Origin: Amphiduros pacificus | Taxonomy: Eukaryota > Annelida > Polychaeta > Phyllodocida > Hesionidae | DNA: 64,000 nt | Assembly (NCBI GenBank): GCA_949316495.1 | Contig: OX439000.1 | Coordinates: 72,360,570-72,424,569 of the forward strand | Direction of reading: 5' to 3' | Shown: piece by piece, positions 11,704 through 25,400 of the stretch | How positions within the stretch are numbered: the first letter of the stretch is position 1 | Layout: every line of letters begins with the position of its first letter | Position numbers and translations under genes: made by a program | The notes under the pieces: model-generated | What the model was told of the DNA's origin: nothing | The model's input: the letters and a program-made list of their open reading frames with translations, nothing else | The model's database searches: none

Positions 11704-11990
11704 CGTCACCGACTATTGCCCTGCAGAAAAGAAGAATATCAAAAACACAGCATTTAAACTATTACAAAACAATCCAAATGTCGTCAAATATTTTTAAACC
11801 CACATATAAAATATTTTCGTGCTATATCCTGAAAAAATAATGCTTCACAAATTGAGTGTTGGAATGTTGATGCAGAACAAAGTAGCTTTTCCCAGAAACA
11901 GTCGATCAGTATGAAAGGTCTACTTACACTAGTGAAGCTTCATAAATTATTACACGTGTACACCATAACAACGTATTTGGTTACCTGTGA
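11704..11990 (-). other. Probable 5'-UTR exon and intron of the methyltransferase gene
   Basis: On the minus strand a good acceptor (CTTTTCTGCAG followed by GGCAATAG) ends at 11722, just before the ATG. A consensus donor GTAAGT lies at 11927-11922. Together they define a likely 205-bp intron (11722-11927) with a non-coding first exon upstream of 11927. The transcription start is not visible. Confidence 0.55.
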
Positions 11991-12982
<992 letters not shown>

Positions 12983-13215
12983 ATATACATAGTTAAATAT
13001 AGTTAGCAAAGAATCTAGTATCTATGCATGATATAAAATTTAGAATTTATCAAACATGATTGTGGGTGTTAGAAATTACCCAAAAGCGTGGCTAAATTAT
13101 TTCAGAGATGTATGCATACATGTATAATTCCTTTTGTGTTTTCAGATACCTTCCTCTCATTACGTCACCTCCAGAAACCATCATTTGGGATACTTTGTAA
13201 CATAAGACTTGAGTC

Positions 13216-16200
13216 ATGTTGTCCAGATTGGCGCTGAGGGGTGTGTGTTCTAGCAGGTGTTATATGGCCCTAGCCAAGCCTGTAAGATTGGCTTCAACAA
13301 CCCAACATGATGCAGACCCAAAACCTTTCAATCAGATGCCAGGACCCAAACAATACCCCATTGTTGGCTCAATGTTCAGTGAGTAATTCCAGTGTTAACC
13401 TAAGAGAAATCAGCAACAGAGGCAGATTCATTGAAGTTTAGGAAGACCATTTTAGTATAGTTGAAAATGTTAATCCCCTTCCAAAACAGATTGCTCCTCG
13501 TTCGGTAATATATCAAGTAATGTCAGTCAGAATATTAGCATATGAATAACAATGTTATGTTTTAAATAATATTTGTAGGTGTCCTTTTTCCAGACAATGC
13601 CTAATGGCCGAGATGTTACTGATGTGACAGACCTCTTGGCACATTTTATGAATTTGAGTTTTCATATTTGTAATGTATCTGTGGGCTTGTGAGAAAATCA
13701 ACAACAGAATGCCATGCTGGTTACCTTTAATGCTTTATTGGTGTCACTTCCGGTTTTAGTGTAAACATTGCCATGTGCTTTGCACAACAATTGATACTCA
13801 CCACAATATTCATATTCAAATGTGATGCTAAGGTCAGCTACTGAGTCTTTTGGTGCGCTAACCGGTATTCCCTGTATCAATAGATATGAACACCTCTGAC
13901 TTAACCTGCGCAAATCTATATATGTCAATGTCTATTAAAGGAAAGCGAGACCCAGACCAGATAAAGGATGCTGATCGCATGATGAGGAAGTACGGTGCTA
14001 TATACCGCGAGAAGCTTGGTGCTATGAATATGGTAATAGTGAGTCACCCGGATGGAGTCCAGCAGATGTTCCGGTACGAGGGCCAGTATCCCACCAGGGG
14101 TCCAGTACAGCTCATCGAGGAAATCTTCTGCCGCAGAGAGAACAGTATACCTACACTGGCCGCTGTGTAAGTACCTATATATAAAATAATATTTATAAGT
14201 ATATACATTATATATTATGCACATGTACATCAGACAACGTACAACTAATGATATTAATAACCGAATATGTTCATAGCGCTTATTGTGGCCATAAAACTAT
14301 CAAATTGGGGCCAGTTAAGCTCTTCCCGTCATTCAACTCCTTTTCACAGACAGTTTCTAAAATTTCATCCTTGTGAAGTAGTTGACATTCTCCCTACTTT
14401 CTCTGATTTGTCAACAAAAAGAACTTCTTATGTAAACTGGAGATTGAGTATTCAATGAATATATAATTCAGTAATACAGTAATTCAGTAAAACCTTTGGA
14501 TGTATTTTGCAGTGAGGGCGAGGAGTGGCATGGCAGTCGCTCCAGGGTACAGAAGTCCCTGCTCCAGCCCAAGGCGCCGGCAAGGTTCCTATCAGGACAG
14601 GCCCAGGTGGCAGACGACTTTATACACAGGATGGAACAATTACTCCAGATCAACAATGAAATTCCCGATTTCATGTCAGAATTATATCGCTATGCATTTG
14701 AAAGTAAGCTGAAAAACTAGTTTTAAATCCCCTTACAGAATTTATTTTTGTCAATATATGAGTTGGATTTGTTGATGTAATGATATAACATTTTTCTTTT
14801 TTTTCTACCTAGTCGTATGTGTGTTATGCTTTGATAAGAGGATGGGTGTATTTGATTTGGACATGCCCCTTGACTCAGATGCGGCTCAGCTATTTCACTC
14901 ACTGAGTGGAATCCTACAGGCACTAACTGAAGCACAAACACCCAAGAATATCATGCTTCTAACCAGCAGATTTGCTGCAAGAAGCAAAATTTACAAAGAT
15001 TTTGCTAATGCTGCAAGAATACATAGAAAGTAAGTAAAATCTAATATGCATGATGCAGGAAAATATTTCCAGTATGAAATACCTTTCACAGCAAATATGA
15101 TTTACTATTCAGAATCACACAAAAGTTTACAGAGGAAGCATTTTCCCGACTGGATGATCAGAACCCTCCCAGACTGGCTCATTATATACTCCGAGAGCAA
15201 GGACTGCCTATGAAAGAAACACTGATGATATTTGCCAGCCTAATGGAGGCAGGAGTAGATTCGGTGAGATAAACCTTCTTCCCCTTCTCCTTCTTCCTCT
15301 TCTTCTCATTCCTCTTCTTCTCAGTCCTCTTCTTTTCCTTCCTCTAATTTTCCTCCCTCTTCTTCTCATTTCCCTTCTTCTCCTTCCTCTTCTCCTCCTT
15401 CCCCTTCACCTTCTTCCTCTTCTTCTCTTCCCCCTTCTTCTCCTTCCCATTCTTCTCCTTACCCTTATTCTCCTTACCCTTATTCTCCTTACCCTTATTC
15501 TCCTTACCCTTATTCTCCTTCCTTTTTTTCTGTCTCTTCATGAAGCCCAGACTCCTCTAAGCGCCGGTATCACAAGCTGGTGCAGATTGTTCCCACAGAG
15601 TACTTGACAAATGATGTAGCAGATAAAACAGTCCTCCCCTTTAATAATCTGCAGCCTCCAACAGTCTCTTTCAGAGTTGGCGAGATTTACCTCCTGGTGT
15701 TTATCAGCTGAACTTATCTTGTCGTGTTTGTCTTCAGACTGCTGTGTCACAAGCTGAACTTATCTTGTCTTGTTTGTCTTCAGACTGCTGTGTCACTAGC
15801 TGAACTTATCTTGTCTTGTTTGTCTTCAGACTGCTGTGTCATAAGCTGAACTTATCTTGTCTTGTTTGTCTTCAGACTGCTGTGTCACTAGCTGAACCTA
15901 TCTTGTCTTGTTTGTCTTCAGATTGCTGTGTCACTAGCTGAACTTATTTTGTCTTGTTTATCTTCAGACTGCTGTTTCACTAGCTTGGCTGTTGTATTCC
16001 CTGGCAAGACATCCCGACAAACAGCGCCGTCTGCAGGAAGAAATTGATAATGCAGTGGCCTCGTTCCCGGATGCCTCACAACTTCCGGATAAAGCATTTG
16101 ACAAAATGACTTACATGAAAGCTTGTGTTAAAGAATCTTTCAGGTGGGCATACTGACTTCTGACTTCTGACTCCTGACATACTCTGTTTCGTTTTATTTG

Positions 16201-17769
16201 CTTACACAGCTTGGCGACAATGATCACAGTTAATTTTGACCTGCAGATAAAATGTTAATTAAAAATTGAGATATCGTCAATAATATTTGATAAATCAATA
16301 ACCCAATCCCAAATTTGACAGTATTGACAGTTCAAAACCCCAATATACGGGAGCGTGCAAGTAAAGTATTCTTATTTCTAGACTCAATTTCCCCTTCGCC
16401 GGAGGAATACCACGGATCATACAGAGCGATGGGATAATTCTGGGATATCAAGTTCCAAAAGGGGTAAGGTCTAAAACCCATGTCACATCCCATTGGCAAC
16501 TGGCATAATATACACAACAATGCTTATCAGCAATGAAATAATTGAATGTATCTGATGTTCAGATAAAACATTTTCTGAAATCGTTTGACTAAATATGAAT
16601 GGATTTTGATACAGATTAATTTTCCTCATTTCTTTACTATTTTCTCATCTTATACAGACAATGGTAATGCCTCTAATCAAACAAATCAGCAGGAGTGAGG
16701 AACACTTTCCTGATCCTCTGCTGTTTATCCCTGAGAGATGGTTGCGCTCAGAGGGTAAGATAGACGTCCACCCCTTCTCTGTGCTCCCCTTTGGGTTTGG
16801 CCCCCGCAGCTGCCTGGGGAGGAGATTTGCGGAACAGGAAATGTACCTGGGAATATTTAAGGTGTGTATCTTGACTATGATAAACTCCTACTTTATAAGT
16901 CAGAAAGGCAAATATCCTGCAGACGAGGTAGACAACGATCGCAGTCCCTGGCCAAACTCCCTGCATAAACTACTTTATTTAGGATCCTACTCCAGAGTAC
17001 CTTGCGGTCATTTGACGGTAAAGGGAAGCATACCTCACCCTTTCATCATCAAACAGGTGCTCATAGGGACCGAGGTCTTATTAGATCATAACGTTTTAGG
17101 TCATGTTATTGTGCTTTCGCAGTTTAGCAGCCGAAGGATCAACTTTGGCCCAATTTTATTGGGCTTACATTTGTACACCGTGTGATATGGCTGGATATGC
17201 ATGTGCTGGTCTGATGCAAATGAAAGTCAAATAGACAGGGACCAGTCCATAAATCCTACACCAATCTCAGACATTCATTTGTTACAACCTGTTTGATCTT
17301 ACGTTACACATGCATGGATATAATTTTTCAGAATTTAGAATAACTGAAATATAAGAAAACCAAACAGAAGACTCAAAACCCCTACTTCTTGTAAAGTAAT
17401 TACAAATTATGTTAAGGCCCTGGGTATCCTTGTGCATTTATCCAAATATACATTTTTGAAGCACAAAATCACCTTGTTGTGAGGACAGTAGCAAAGTAGC
17501 ACAGATATATAAAAGTAATGTAGTAAGAAGAGAATGGAACTCACGACCTACACAACCTCAGCTGAAGTGATCAACGTATTGCTTACACTTCTTTATACTG
17601 ATTAACCAAAGTTTAAATAAAGGTAATATATTATGTTTTCAATTGTTTTGATTTTTAGATATTACAAAACTTTAATGTGGAATGGAATGGAGAAGAGCTT
17701 GGATACAAGATAAAAACATTTGTTATGCCTGACAAACCTCTTAGATTCACGTTCCATAAAAGAGAGTGA
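13216..17769 (+). CDS. Mitochondrial-clan cytochrome P450, nine coding exons
   Basis: Coding exons: 13216-13378, 13941-14166, 14513-14703, 14813-15029, 15113-15263, 15968-16143, 16382-16463, 16658-16861, 17659-17769. All junctions are GT/AG and in phase, giving 506 aa, the normal P450 length. The N terminus is Arg- and Ser-rich without acidic residues before about 32 (MLSRLALRGVCSSRCYMALA), as in a mitochondrial targeting peptide, and is followed by the Pro-rich PGPKQYPIVGS hinge. Helix C WHGSRSRVQ is at 135-143, helix I AGVDST at 312-317, and the ExxR pair is Glu372/Arg375. PERW is at 427-430 and the haem loop FGFGPRSCLG at 447-456, with Cys454 as iron ligand. The Arg-rich stretch after the Cys fits adrenodoxin-type partners. 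The enzyme should be a monooxygenase of the inner mitochondrial membrane; substrate and CYP family cannot be assigned here. Exon 2 has the weakest acceptor. A strong acceptor at 13141-13145 suggests a 5'-UTR intron. Confidence 0.95.
15269..15535 (+). repeat. Polypyrimidine tract in P450 intron 5
   Basis: About 265 bp almost entirely of C and T on the coding strand (CTTCTTCCTCTTCTTCTC-like), with a short 18-bp tandem part (CCTTACCCTTATTCT) at about 15455-15520. Long pyrimidine/purine mirror tracts can adopt triplex (H-DNA) structure. The tract lies in the intron just after exon 5. A Lys/Glu-rich open frame on the minus strand is fortuitous. Confidence 0.9.
15706..15985 (+). repeat. 46-bp tandem array containing copies of the exon-6 splice acceptor
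   Basis: Units of exactly 46 bp, each carrying TTGTTTGTCTTCAG followed by ACTGCTGTGTCAC. The six AG dinucleotides end at 15737, 15783, 15829, 15875, 15921 and 15967. The last is the true acceptor of P450 exon 6, whose coding start (ACTGCTGTTTCACTAGCTTG) matches the repeated downstream part. The array therefore consists of copies of the intron-5/exon-6 boundary. Skipping to an upstream AG would add 46n bases and quickly reach AGC-TGA stops in a shifted frame. Confidence 0.93.
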
Positions 17770-18910
17770 TGGTGATTAAAAGTACTGTTTTATACCTCAA
17801 AATAAGATTTAAAGATATAACTTTTAACCAATATAATATTAGACATATAAATAATGGTATATCCTTAAAAAACCAATGGAGCCATACCTTTAACTGATAT
17901 ATGCCTAATTGAAAATGTCACTATATATGTATTAGGCTATGAGTTACCATACTATCTGAATATTTACGGGTCCGAACCAATTTATGCAGAATGGATTGTT
18001 AAGAAATCAACATTTTGTATATGCTAAGAATAAAATTTGTTTGATTAAAATATGCTTTTATGTTTCATTTACTTACCTTCTTCAAAAATTCTCTTTCTCT
18101 TAATTTCACCCAAAAACCAACTAATATTAACATATCCAAATCTGTGCTTTACACCATGAAATGCAAGCATCTGACACAGCCTTACTGGCCAGCGACCACA
18201 ACGAAGTACTACTATAAAACAATATATTTAAATATGACCATAATCAGCCATGAATAAATGAAAGTATAAATTGAATCTAATACAATGGAATTCTTACCTA
18301 CTGTCGAGACTTTATGTCCCAGATGTTTTGCCTTTATTACATCACATAGGTAACCTAGTGCATTCTCCCATCAATTCGTCAACAGTGTGACGAGCATGTA
18401 CTGCCTAATCACGTCAATAATTGACGTACTGGGAGGCAACATTCGTCGCATGTGGACGAGTACACCAGAACAAATTAAACCGTCATCAATTAGCCTATAT
18501 CAGGGAGTTCAGAACTGTTGTACACTACTATACATCTATACGTGTAATATCAGCGCTGACAGCTTTTATACAGAGCCTACTTAGATATTGCTAACAGCTT
18601 AATATTCATGGTATTTCACACCTCTCTATGACACCTCAGTTACATGATTGTATATCATGGCCCATTCATCATTGTTCAGAAAAAAATACAGTTTACAGTA
18701 GCCTACTGCTAGGTGATTGTCGGGAAAATTAGAACCATAGGTCAAGTCTTATTAATTAAAGGACTAAAGAAAAAAAGTTCATTAAAAAACGTGACCAGAC
18801 ATTACATGATATATAGCCTACTACGATGGGGGCCTACGTCAGCACGTCTCATATGGACGTGCCAGCCCATTTGACCCTCGTCACTTTAGTGCCTCGTCAT
18901 TATAGGACGT
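17770..18910. other. P450 3' flank and intergenic DNA
   Basis: The left part should be the P450 3' UTR. Beyond it no gene is recognised. Two inverted repeats stand out: ACGTCAAT-A-ATTGACGT at 18411-18427, with two CRE-like TGACGT halves, and GCACGTC-TCATATG-GACGTGC near 18841-18861. The function of either is unknown. Confidence 0.45.
18029..18034 (+). terminator. Candidate polyadenylation signal of the P450 gene
   Basis: AATAAA in the context CTAAGAATAAAATTTG lies 260 bp after the P450 stop codon. It is the first perfect hexamer I noticed downstream and is followed by a T-rich stretch. Confidence 0.5.
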
Positions 18911-19160
18911 ATGCATGGAGAATATGTTGGGTAACCAGTTCCTCTGTTGTGATCCAAAGGTCGTGGGTTTGATCACCGGCCGTTCCGAGATTGAACTCGT
19001 GATACAATTTCACACATGAGTTGAGGCCCATACCAAGAGATAAACATGTGACCGGGTGGGTTGTCATGTAAAGGTACCTGCGACATGACAATTCAGTGAG
19101 GCAGCACTATATCTGCTACAAGTAGGTCTCATCATGAAATGCCTGAAATAATGACAAATT
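18911..19160 (+). mobile_element. tRNA-derived SINE-like element
   Basis: GATCCAAAGGTCGTGGGTTT followed by GATCACCGG reads like the anticodon-stem to T-loop part of a tRNA-derived SINE head, with GTGGGTTTGATCAC as the B box. TTGGGTAACCAGTTCC, about 35 bp upstream, is the A-box position. The body continues through GTGAGGCAGCACTATA and TCATCATGAAATG; the latter is also present in the weaker candidate near 3316-3425. Ends and target-site duplications are not clear. Confidence 0.5.
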
Positions 19161-19182
19161 ACATAGCTCACTTCTATTTACT

Positions 19183-19456
19183 CTAATAATGGCATCTCTT
19201 ACAATACAGCCTCTTCCCTTGAAAATAAACAAATTGACTCTTTACATTAAATTCCCTTGCATACTCTTCACGTATTGTTACCATTTTCTGTAATGCCTGT
19301 AAAGTTGGAGCTAACAAACTCAGGTCATCTGCAAAACCCAGACCTCCAACATATTGATGTTCCATATGACAACCAATACCACTTTTCTTCAACCTAATAA
19401 GCAGACCATCAATATATACAGAAAACAAAATAGGTGAGAGTACACCACCCTACTTA
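19183..19456 (-). mobile_element. LINE reverse-transcriptase fragment
   Basis: The minus strand encodes about 90 residues from the middle of a non-LTR reverse transcriptase: GGVLSPILFSVYIDGLL, then GLGFADDLSLLAPTLQALQ with the catalytic FADD motif, then a short KSQFVYFQGKR. A TAG lies where a Gln (RQGG) is expected at the left edge, and a few residues before KSQF are missing compared with the related fragment at 60560-61330. The piece is truncated on both sides. Its upstream end abuts the first units of the large satellite. It is a fossil fragment of the same kind of LINE as the 60.5-kb piece. Confidence 0.85.
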
Positions 19457-19457
19457 G

Positions 19458-22400
19458 GAGACCAAGCTCCCATATCATACCACCCAGGTCCTTAATGTCA
19501 CCCATGTAGACCATGCCCCTATGTAATACCACCCAGGTCCTTAATGTCACCCATGTGGACCACGCCCCTATGTAATACCACCCAGGTCCTTAATGTCACC
19601 CATGTTGGCCATGCCCCTATGTCATACCACCCAGATCCTTAATGTCACCCATGTTGGCCATGCCCCTATGTAATACCACCCAGGTCCTTAATGTCATCCA
19701 TGTTGGCCATGCCCCTATGTAATACCACCCAGGTCCTTAATGTCACCCATGTTGGCCATGCCCCTATGTAATACCACCCAGGTCCTTAATGTCACCCATG
19801 TTGGCCATGCCCCTATGTAATACCACCCAGGTCCTTAATGTCACCCATGTTGGCCATGCCCCTATGTAATACCACCCAGGTCCTTAATGTCACCCATGTG
19901 GACCACGCCCCTATGTAATACCACCCAGGTCCTTAATGTCATCCATGTTGGCCATGCCCCTATGTAATACCACCAAGGTCCTTAATGTCACCCATGTTGG
20001 CCATGCCTCTATGTAATATCACCCAGGTCCTTAATGTCACCCATGTTGGCCATGCCCCTATGTAATACCACCCAGGTCCTTAATGTCACCCATGTTGGCC
20101 ATGCCCCTATGTAATACCACCAAGGTCCTTAATGTCACCCATGTTGGCCATGCCTCTATGTAATATCACCCAGGTCCTTAATGTCACCCATGTTGGCCAT
20201 GCCCCTATGTAATACCACCCAGGTCCTTAATGTCACCCATGTTGGCCATGCCTCTATGTAATACTACCCAGGTCCTTAATGTCACCCATGTTGGCCATGC
20301 CTCTATGTAATACTACCAAGGTCCTTAATGTCACCCATGTTGGCCATGCCTCTATGTAATATCACCCAGGTCCTTAATGTCACCCATGTTGGCCATGCCC
20401 CTATGTAATACCACCCAGGTCCTTAATGTCATCCATGTTGGCCATGCCCCTATGTAATACCACCAAGGTCCTTAATGTCACCCATGTGGATCACGCCCCT
20501 ATGTAATACCACCCAGGTCCTTAATGTCACCCATGTTGGCCATGCCTCTATGTAATACTACCCAGGTCCTTAATGTCATCCATGTTGGCCATGCCCCAAT
20601 GTAATACCACCCAGGTCCTTAATGTCATCCATGTTGGCCATGCCCCTATGTAATATCACCCAGGTCCTTAATGTCACCCATGTTGGCCATGCCCCTATGT
20701 AATACCACCCAGGTCCTTAATGTCACCCATGTTGGCCATGCCCCTATGTAATACCACCCAGGTCCTTAATGTCATCCATGTTGGCCATGCCCCTATGTAA
20801 TACCACCCAGGTCCTTAATGTCACCCATGTTGGCCATGCCCCAATGTAATATCACCCAGGTCCTTAATGTCATCCATGTTGGCCATGCCCCTATGTAATA
20901 CCACCCAGGTCCTTAATGTCACCCATGTGGATCACGCCCCTATGTAATACCACCCAGGTCCTTAATGTCTTCCATGTTGGCCATGCCCCTATGTAATATC
21001 ACCCAGGTCCTTAATGTCACCCATGTTGGCCATGCCCCTATGTAATACCACCCAGGTCCTTAATGTCACCCATGTTGGCCATGCCTCTATGTAATATCAC
21101 CAAGGTCCTTAATGTCATCCATGTTGGCCATACCCCTATGTAATACCACCCAGGTCCTTAATGTCACCCATGTTGGCCATGCCTCTATGTAATACCACCC
21201 AGGTCCTTAATGTCACCCATGTGGACCACGCCCCTATGTAATACCACCCAGGTCCTTAATGTCATCCATGTTGGCCATGCCCCTATGTAATACCACCCAG
21301 GTCCTTAATGTCACCCATGTGGACCACGCCCCTATGTAATACCACCCAGGTCCTTAATGTCATCTATGTTGGCCATGCCCCTATGTAATACCACCCAGGT
21401 CCTTAATGTCAACCATGTGGATCACACCCCTATGTAATACCACCCAGGTCCTTAATGTCATCCATGTTGGCCATGCCCCTATGTAATACCACCCAGGTCC
21501 TTAATGTCACCCATGTGGATCACACCCCTATGTAATACCACCCAGGTCCTTAATGTCATCCATGTTGGCCATGCCCTTATGTAATACCACCAAGGTCCTT
21601 AATGTCACCCATGTTGGCCATGCCCTTATGTAATACCACCCAGGTCCTTAATGTCACCCATGTTGGCCATGCCCCTATGTAATACCACCTAGGTCCTTAA
21701 TGTCACCCATGTGGATCACACCCCTATGTAATACCACCCAGGTCCTTAATGTCATCCATGTTGGCCATGCCCCTATGTAATACCACCCAGGTCCTTAATG
21801 TCACCCATGTGGATCACACCCCTATGTAATACCACCCAGGTCCTTAATGTCATCCATGTTGGCCATGCCCCTATGTAATACCACCCAGATCCTTAATGTC
21901 ACCCATGTTGGCCATGCCCCTATGTAATACCACCCAGGTCCTTAATGTCACCCATGTTGGCCATGCCCCTATGTAATACCACCCAGGTCCTTAATGTCAT
22001 CCATGTTGGCCATGCCCCTATGTAATACCACCCAGGTCCTTAATGTCACCCATGTTGGCCATGCCCCTATGTAATACCACCCAGGTCCTTAATGTCACCC
22101 ATGTTGGCCATGCCCCTATGTAATACCACCCAGGTCCTTAATGTCATCCATGTTGGCCATGCCCCTATGTAATACCACCCAGGTCCTTAATGTCATCCAT
22201 GTTGGCCATGCCCCTATGTAATACCACCCAGGTCCTTAATGTCACCCATGTGGACCACGCCCCTATGTAATACCACCCAGGTCCTTAATGTCATCCATGT
22301 TGGCCATGCCCCTATGTAATACCACCCAGGTCCTTAATGTCACCCATGTGGATCACACCCCTATGTAATACCACCCAGGTCCTTAATGTCATCCATGTTG

Positions 22401-25400
22401 GCCATGCCCCTATGTAATACCACCCAGATCCTTAATGTCACCCATGTGGACCACGCCCCTATGTAATACCACCCAGGTCCTTAATGTCATCCATGTTGGC
22501 CATGCCCCTATGTAATACCACCCAGGTCCTTAATGTCATCCATGTTGGCCATGCCCCTATGTAATACCACCCAGGTCCTTAATGTCACCCATGTGGATCA
22601 CACCCCTATGTAATACCACCCAGGTCCTTAATGTCACCCATGTTGGCCATGCCCCTATGTAATACCACCCAGGTCCTTAATGTCACCCATGTGGATCACA
22701 CCCCTATGTAATACCACCCAGGTCCTTAATGTCATCCATGTTGGCCATGCCCCTATGTAATACCACCCAGGTCCTTAATGTCACCCATGTGGATCACGCC
22801 CCTATGTAATACCACCCAGGTCCTTAATGTCATCCATGTTGGCCATGCCCCTATGTAATACCACCCAGGTCCTTAATGTCACCCATGTGGATCACACCCC
22901 TATGTAATACCACCCAGGTCCTTAATGTCATCCATGTTGGCCATGCCCCTAGGTAATACCACCCAGGTCCTTAATGTCACCCATGTGGATCACACCCCTA
23001 TGTAATACCACCCAGGTCCTTAATGTCATCCATGTTGGCCATGCCCCTATGTAATACCACCAAGGTCCTTAATGTCACCCATGTTGGCCATGCCCTTATG
23101 TAATACCACCCAGGTCCTTAATGTCACCCATGTTGGCCATGCCCCTATGTAATACCACCCAGGTCCTTAATGTCATCCATGTTGGCCACGCCCCTATGTA
23201 ATACCACCCAGGTCCTTAATGTCACCCATGTTGGCCATGCCCCTATGTAATACCACCCAGGTCCTTAATGTCACCCATGTGGATCACGCCCCTATGTAAT
23301 ACCACCCAGGTCCTTAATGTCATCCATGTTGGCCATGCCCCTATGTAATACCACCCAGGTCCTTAATGTCACCCATGTGGATCACACCCCTATGTAATAC
23401 CACCCAGGTCCTTAATGTCATCCATGTTGGCCATGCCCCTATGTAATACCACCCAGGTCCTTAATGTCACCCATGTGGATCACACCCCTATGTAATACCA
23501 CCCAGGTCCTTAATGTCATCCATGTTGGCCATGCCCCTATGTAATACCACCCAGGTCCTTAATGTCACCCATGTGGATCACACCCCTATGTAATACCACC
23601 CAGGTCCTTAATGTCATCCATGTTGGCCATGCCCCTATGTAATACCACCCAGGTCCTTAATGTCACCCATGTTGGCCATGCCCCTATGTAATACCACCCA
23701 GGTCCTTAATGTCATCCATGTTGGCCATGCCCCTATGTAATACCACCCAGGTCCTTAATGTCACCCATGTGGATCACACCCCTATGTAATACCACCCAGG
23801 TCCTTAATGTCATCCATGTTGGCCATGCCCCTATGTAATACCACCCAGGTCCTTAATGTCACCCATGTGGATCACACCCCTATGTAATACCACCCAGGTC
23901 CTTAATGTCATCCATGTTGGCCATGCCCTTATGTAATACCACCAAGGTCCTTAATGTCAACCATGTTGGCCATGCCCCTATGTAATACCACCAAGGTCCT
24001 TAATGTCACCCATGTTGGCCATGCCCCTATGTAATACCACCCAGGTCCTTAATGTCATCCATGTTGGCCATGCCCCTATGTAATACCACCCAGGTCCTTA
24101 ATGTCACCATTGTTGGCCATGCCCTTATGTAATACCATCCAGGTCCTTAATGTCACCCATGTTGGCCATGCCCCTATGTAATACCACCCAGGTCCTTAAT
24201 GTCATCCATGTTGGCCATGCCCCTATGTAATACCACCAAGGTCCTTAATGTCACCCATGTGGACCACGCCCCTATGTAATACCACCCAGGTCCTTAATGT
24301 CACCCATGTTGGCCATGCCCCTATGTAATACCACCCAGGTCCTTAATGTCACCCATGTTGGCCATGCCCCTATGTAATACCACCCAGGTCCTTAATGTCA
24401 TCCATGTTGGCCACGCCCCTATGTAATACCACCCAGGTCCTTAATGTCACCCATGTTGGCCATGCCTCTATGTAATACTACCCAGGTCCTTAATGTCACC
24501 CATGTTGGCCATGCCCCTATGTAATACCACCCAGGTCCTTAATGTCATCCATGTTGGCCATGCCCCTATGTAATACCACCCAGGTCCTTAATGTCACCCA
24601 TGTGGATCACACCCCTATGTAATACCACCCAGGTCCTTAATGTCATCCATGTGGATCACGCCCCTATGTAATACCACCCAGGTCCTTAATGTCATCCATG
24701 TTGGCCATGCCCCTATGTAATACCACCCAGGTCCTTAATGTCACCCATGTGGATCACACCCCTATGTAATACCACCCAGGTCCTTAATGTCATCCATGTT
24801 GGCCATGCCCCTATGTAATACCACCCAGGTCCTTAATGTCACCCATGTGGATCACACCCCTATGTAATACCACCCAGGTCCTTAATGTCATCCATGTTGG
24901 CCATGCCCCTATGTAATACCACCCAGGTCCTTAATGTCACCCATGTGGATCACACCCCTATGTAATACCACCCAGGTCCTTAATGTCATCCATGTTGGCC
25001 ATGCCCCTATGTAATACCACCCAGGTCCTTAATGTCACCCATGTGGATCACGCCCCTATGTAATACCACCCAGGTCTTTAATGTCATCCATGTTGGCCAT
25101 GCCCCTATGTAATACCACCCAGGTCCTTAATGTCACCCATGTGGATCACACCCTTATGTAATACCACCCAGGTCCTTAATGTCATCCATGTTGGCCATGC
25201 CCCTATGTAATACCACCCAGGTCCTTAATGTCACCCATGTGGATCACACCCCTATGTAATACCACCCAGGTCCTTAATGTCATCCATGTTGGCCATGCCC
25301 CTATGTAATACCACCCAGGTCCTTAATGTCACCCATGTGGATCACACCCCTATGTAATACCACCCAGGTCCTTAATGTCATCCATGTTGGCCATGCCCCT

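Noticed and set aside
11704-11709. Upstream start for the methyltransferase-like protein (two extra residues)
   Set aside because: The upstream codon is GTG. The ATG at 11703 is the normal start and sits just after a good splice acceptor.
15344-15541. Lys/Glu-rich minus-strand open frame
   Set aside because: It is the purine strand of the intronic pyrimidine tract inside the P450 gene on the other strand.
16862-17185. C-terminal extension of P450 exon 8
   Set aside because: The open frame continues past the GTGTGT donor into intron 8, but the family C terminus is encoded by the in-phase exon at 17659-17769.
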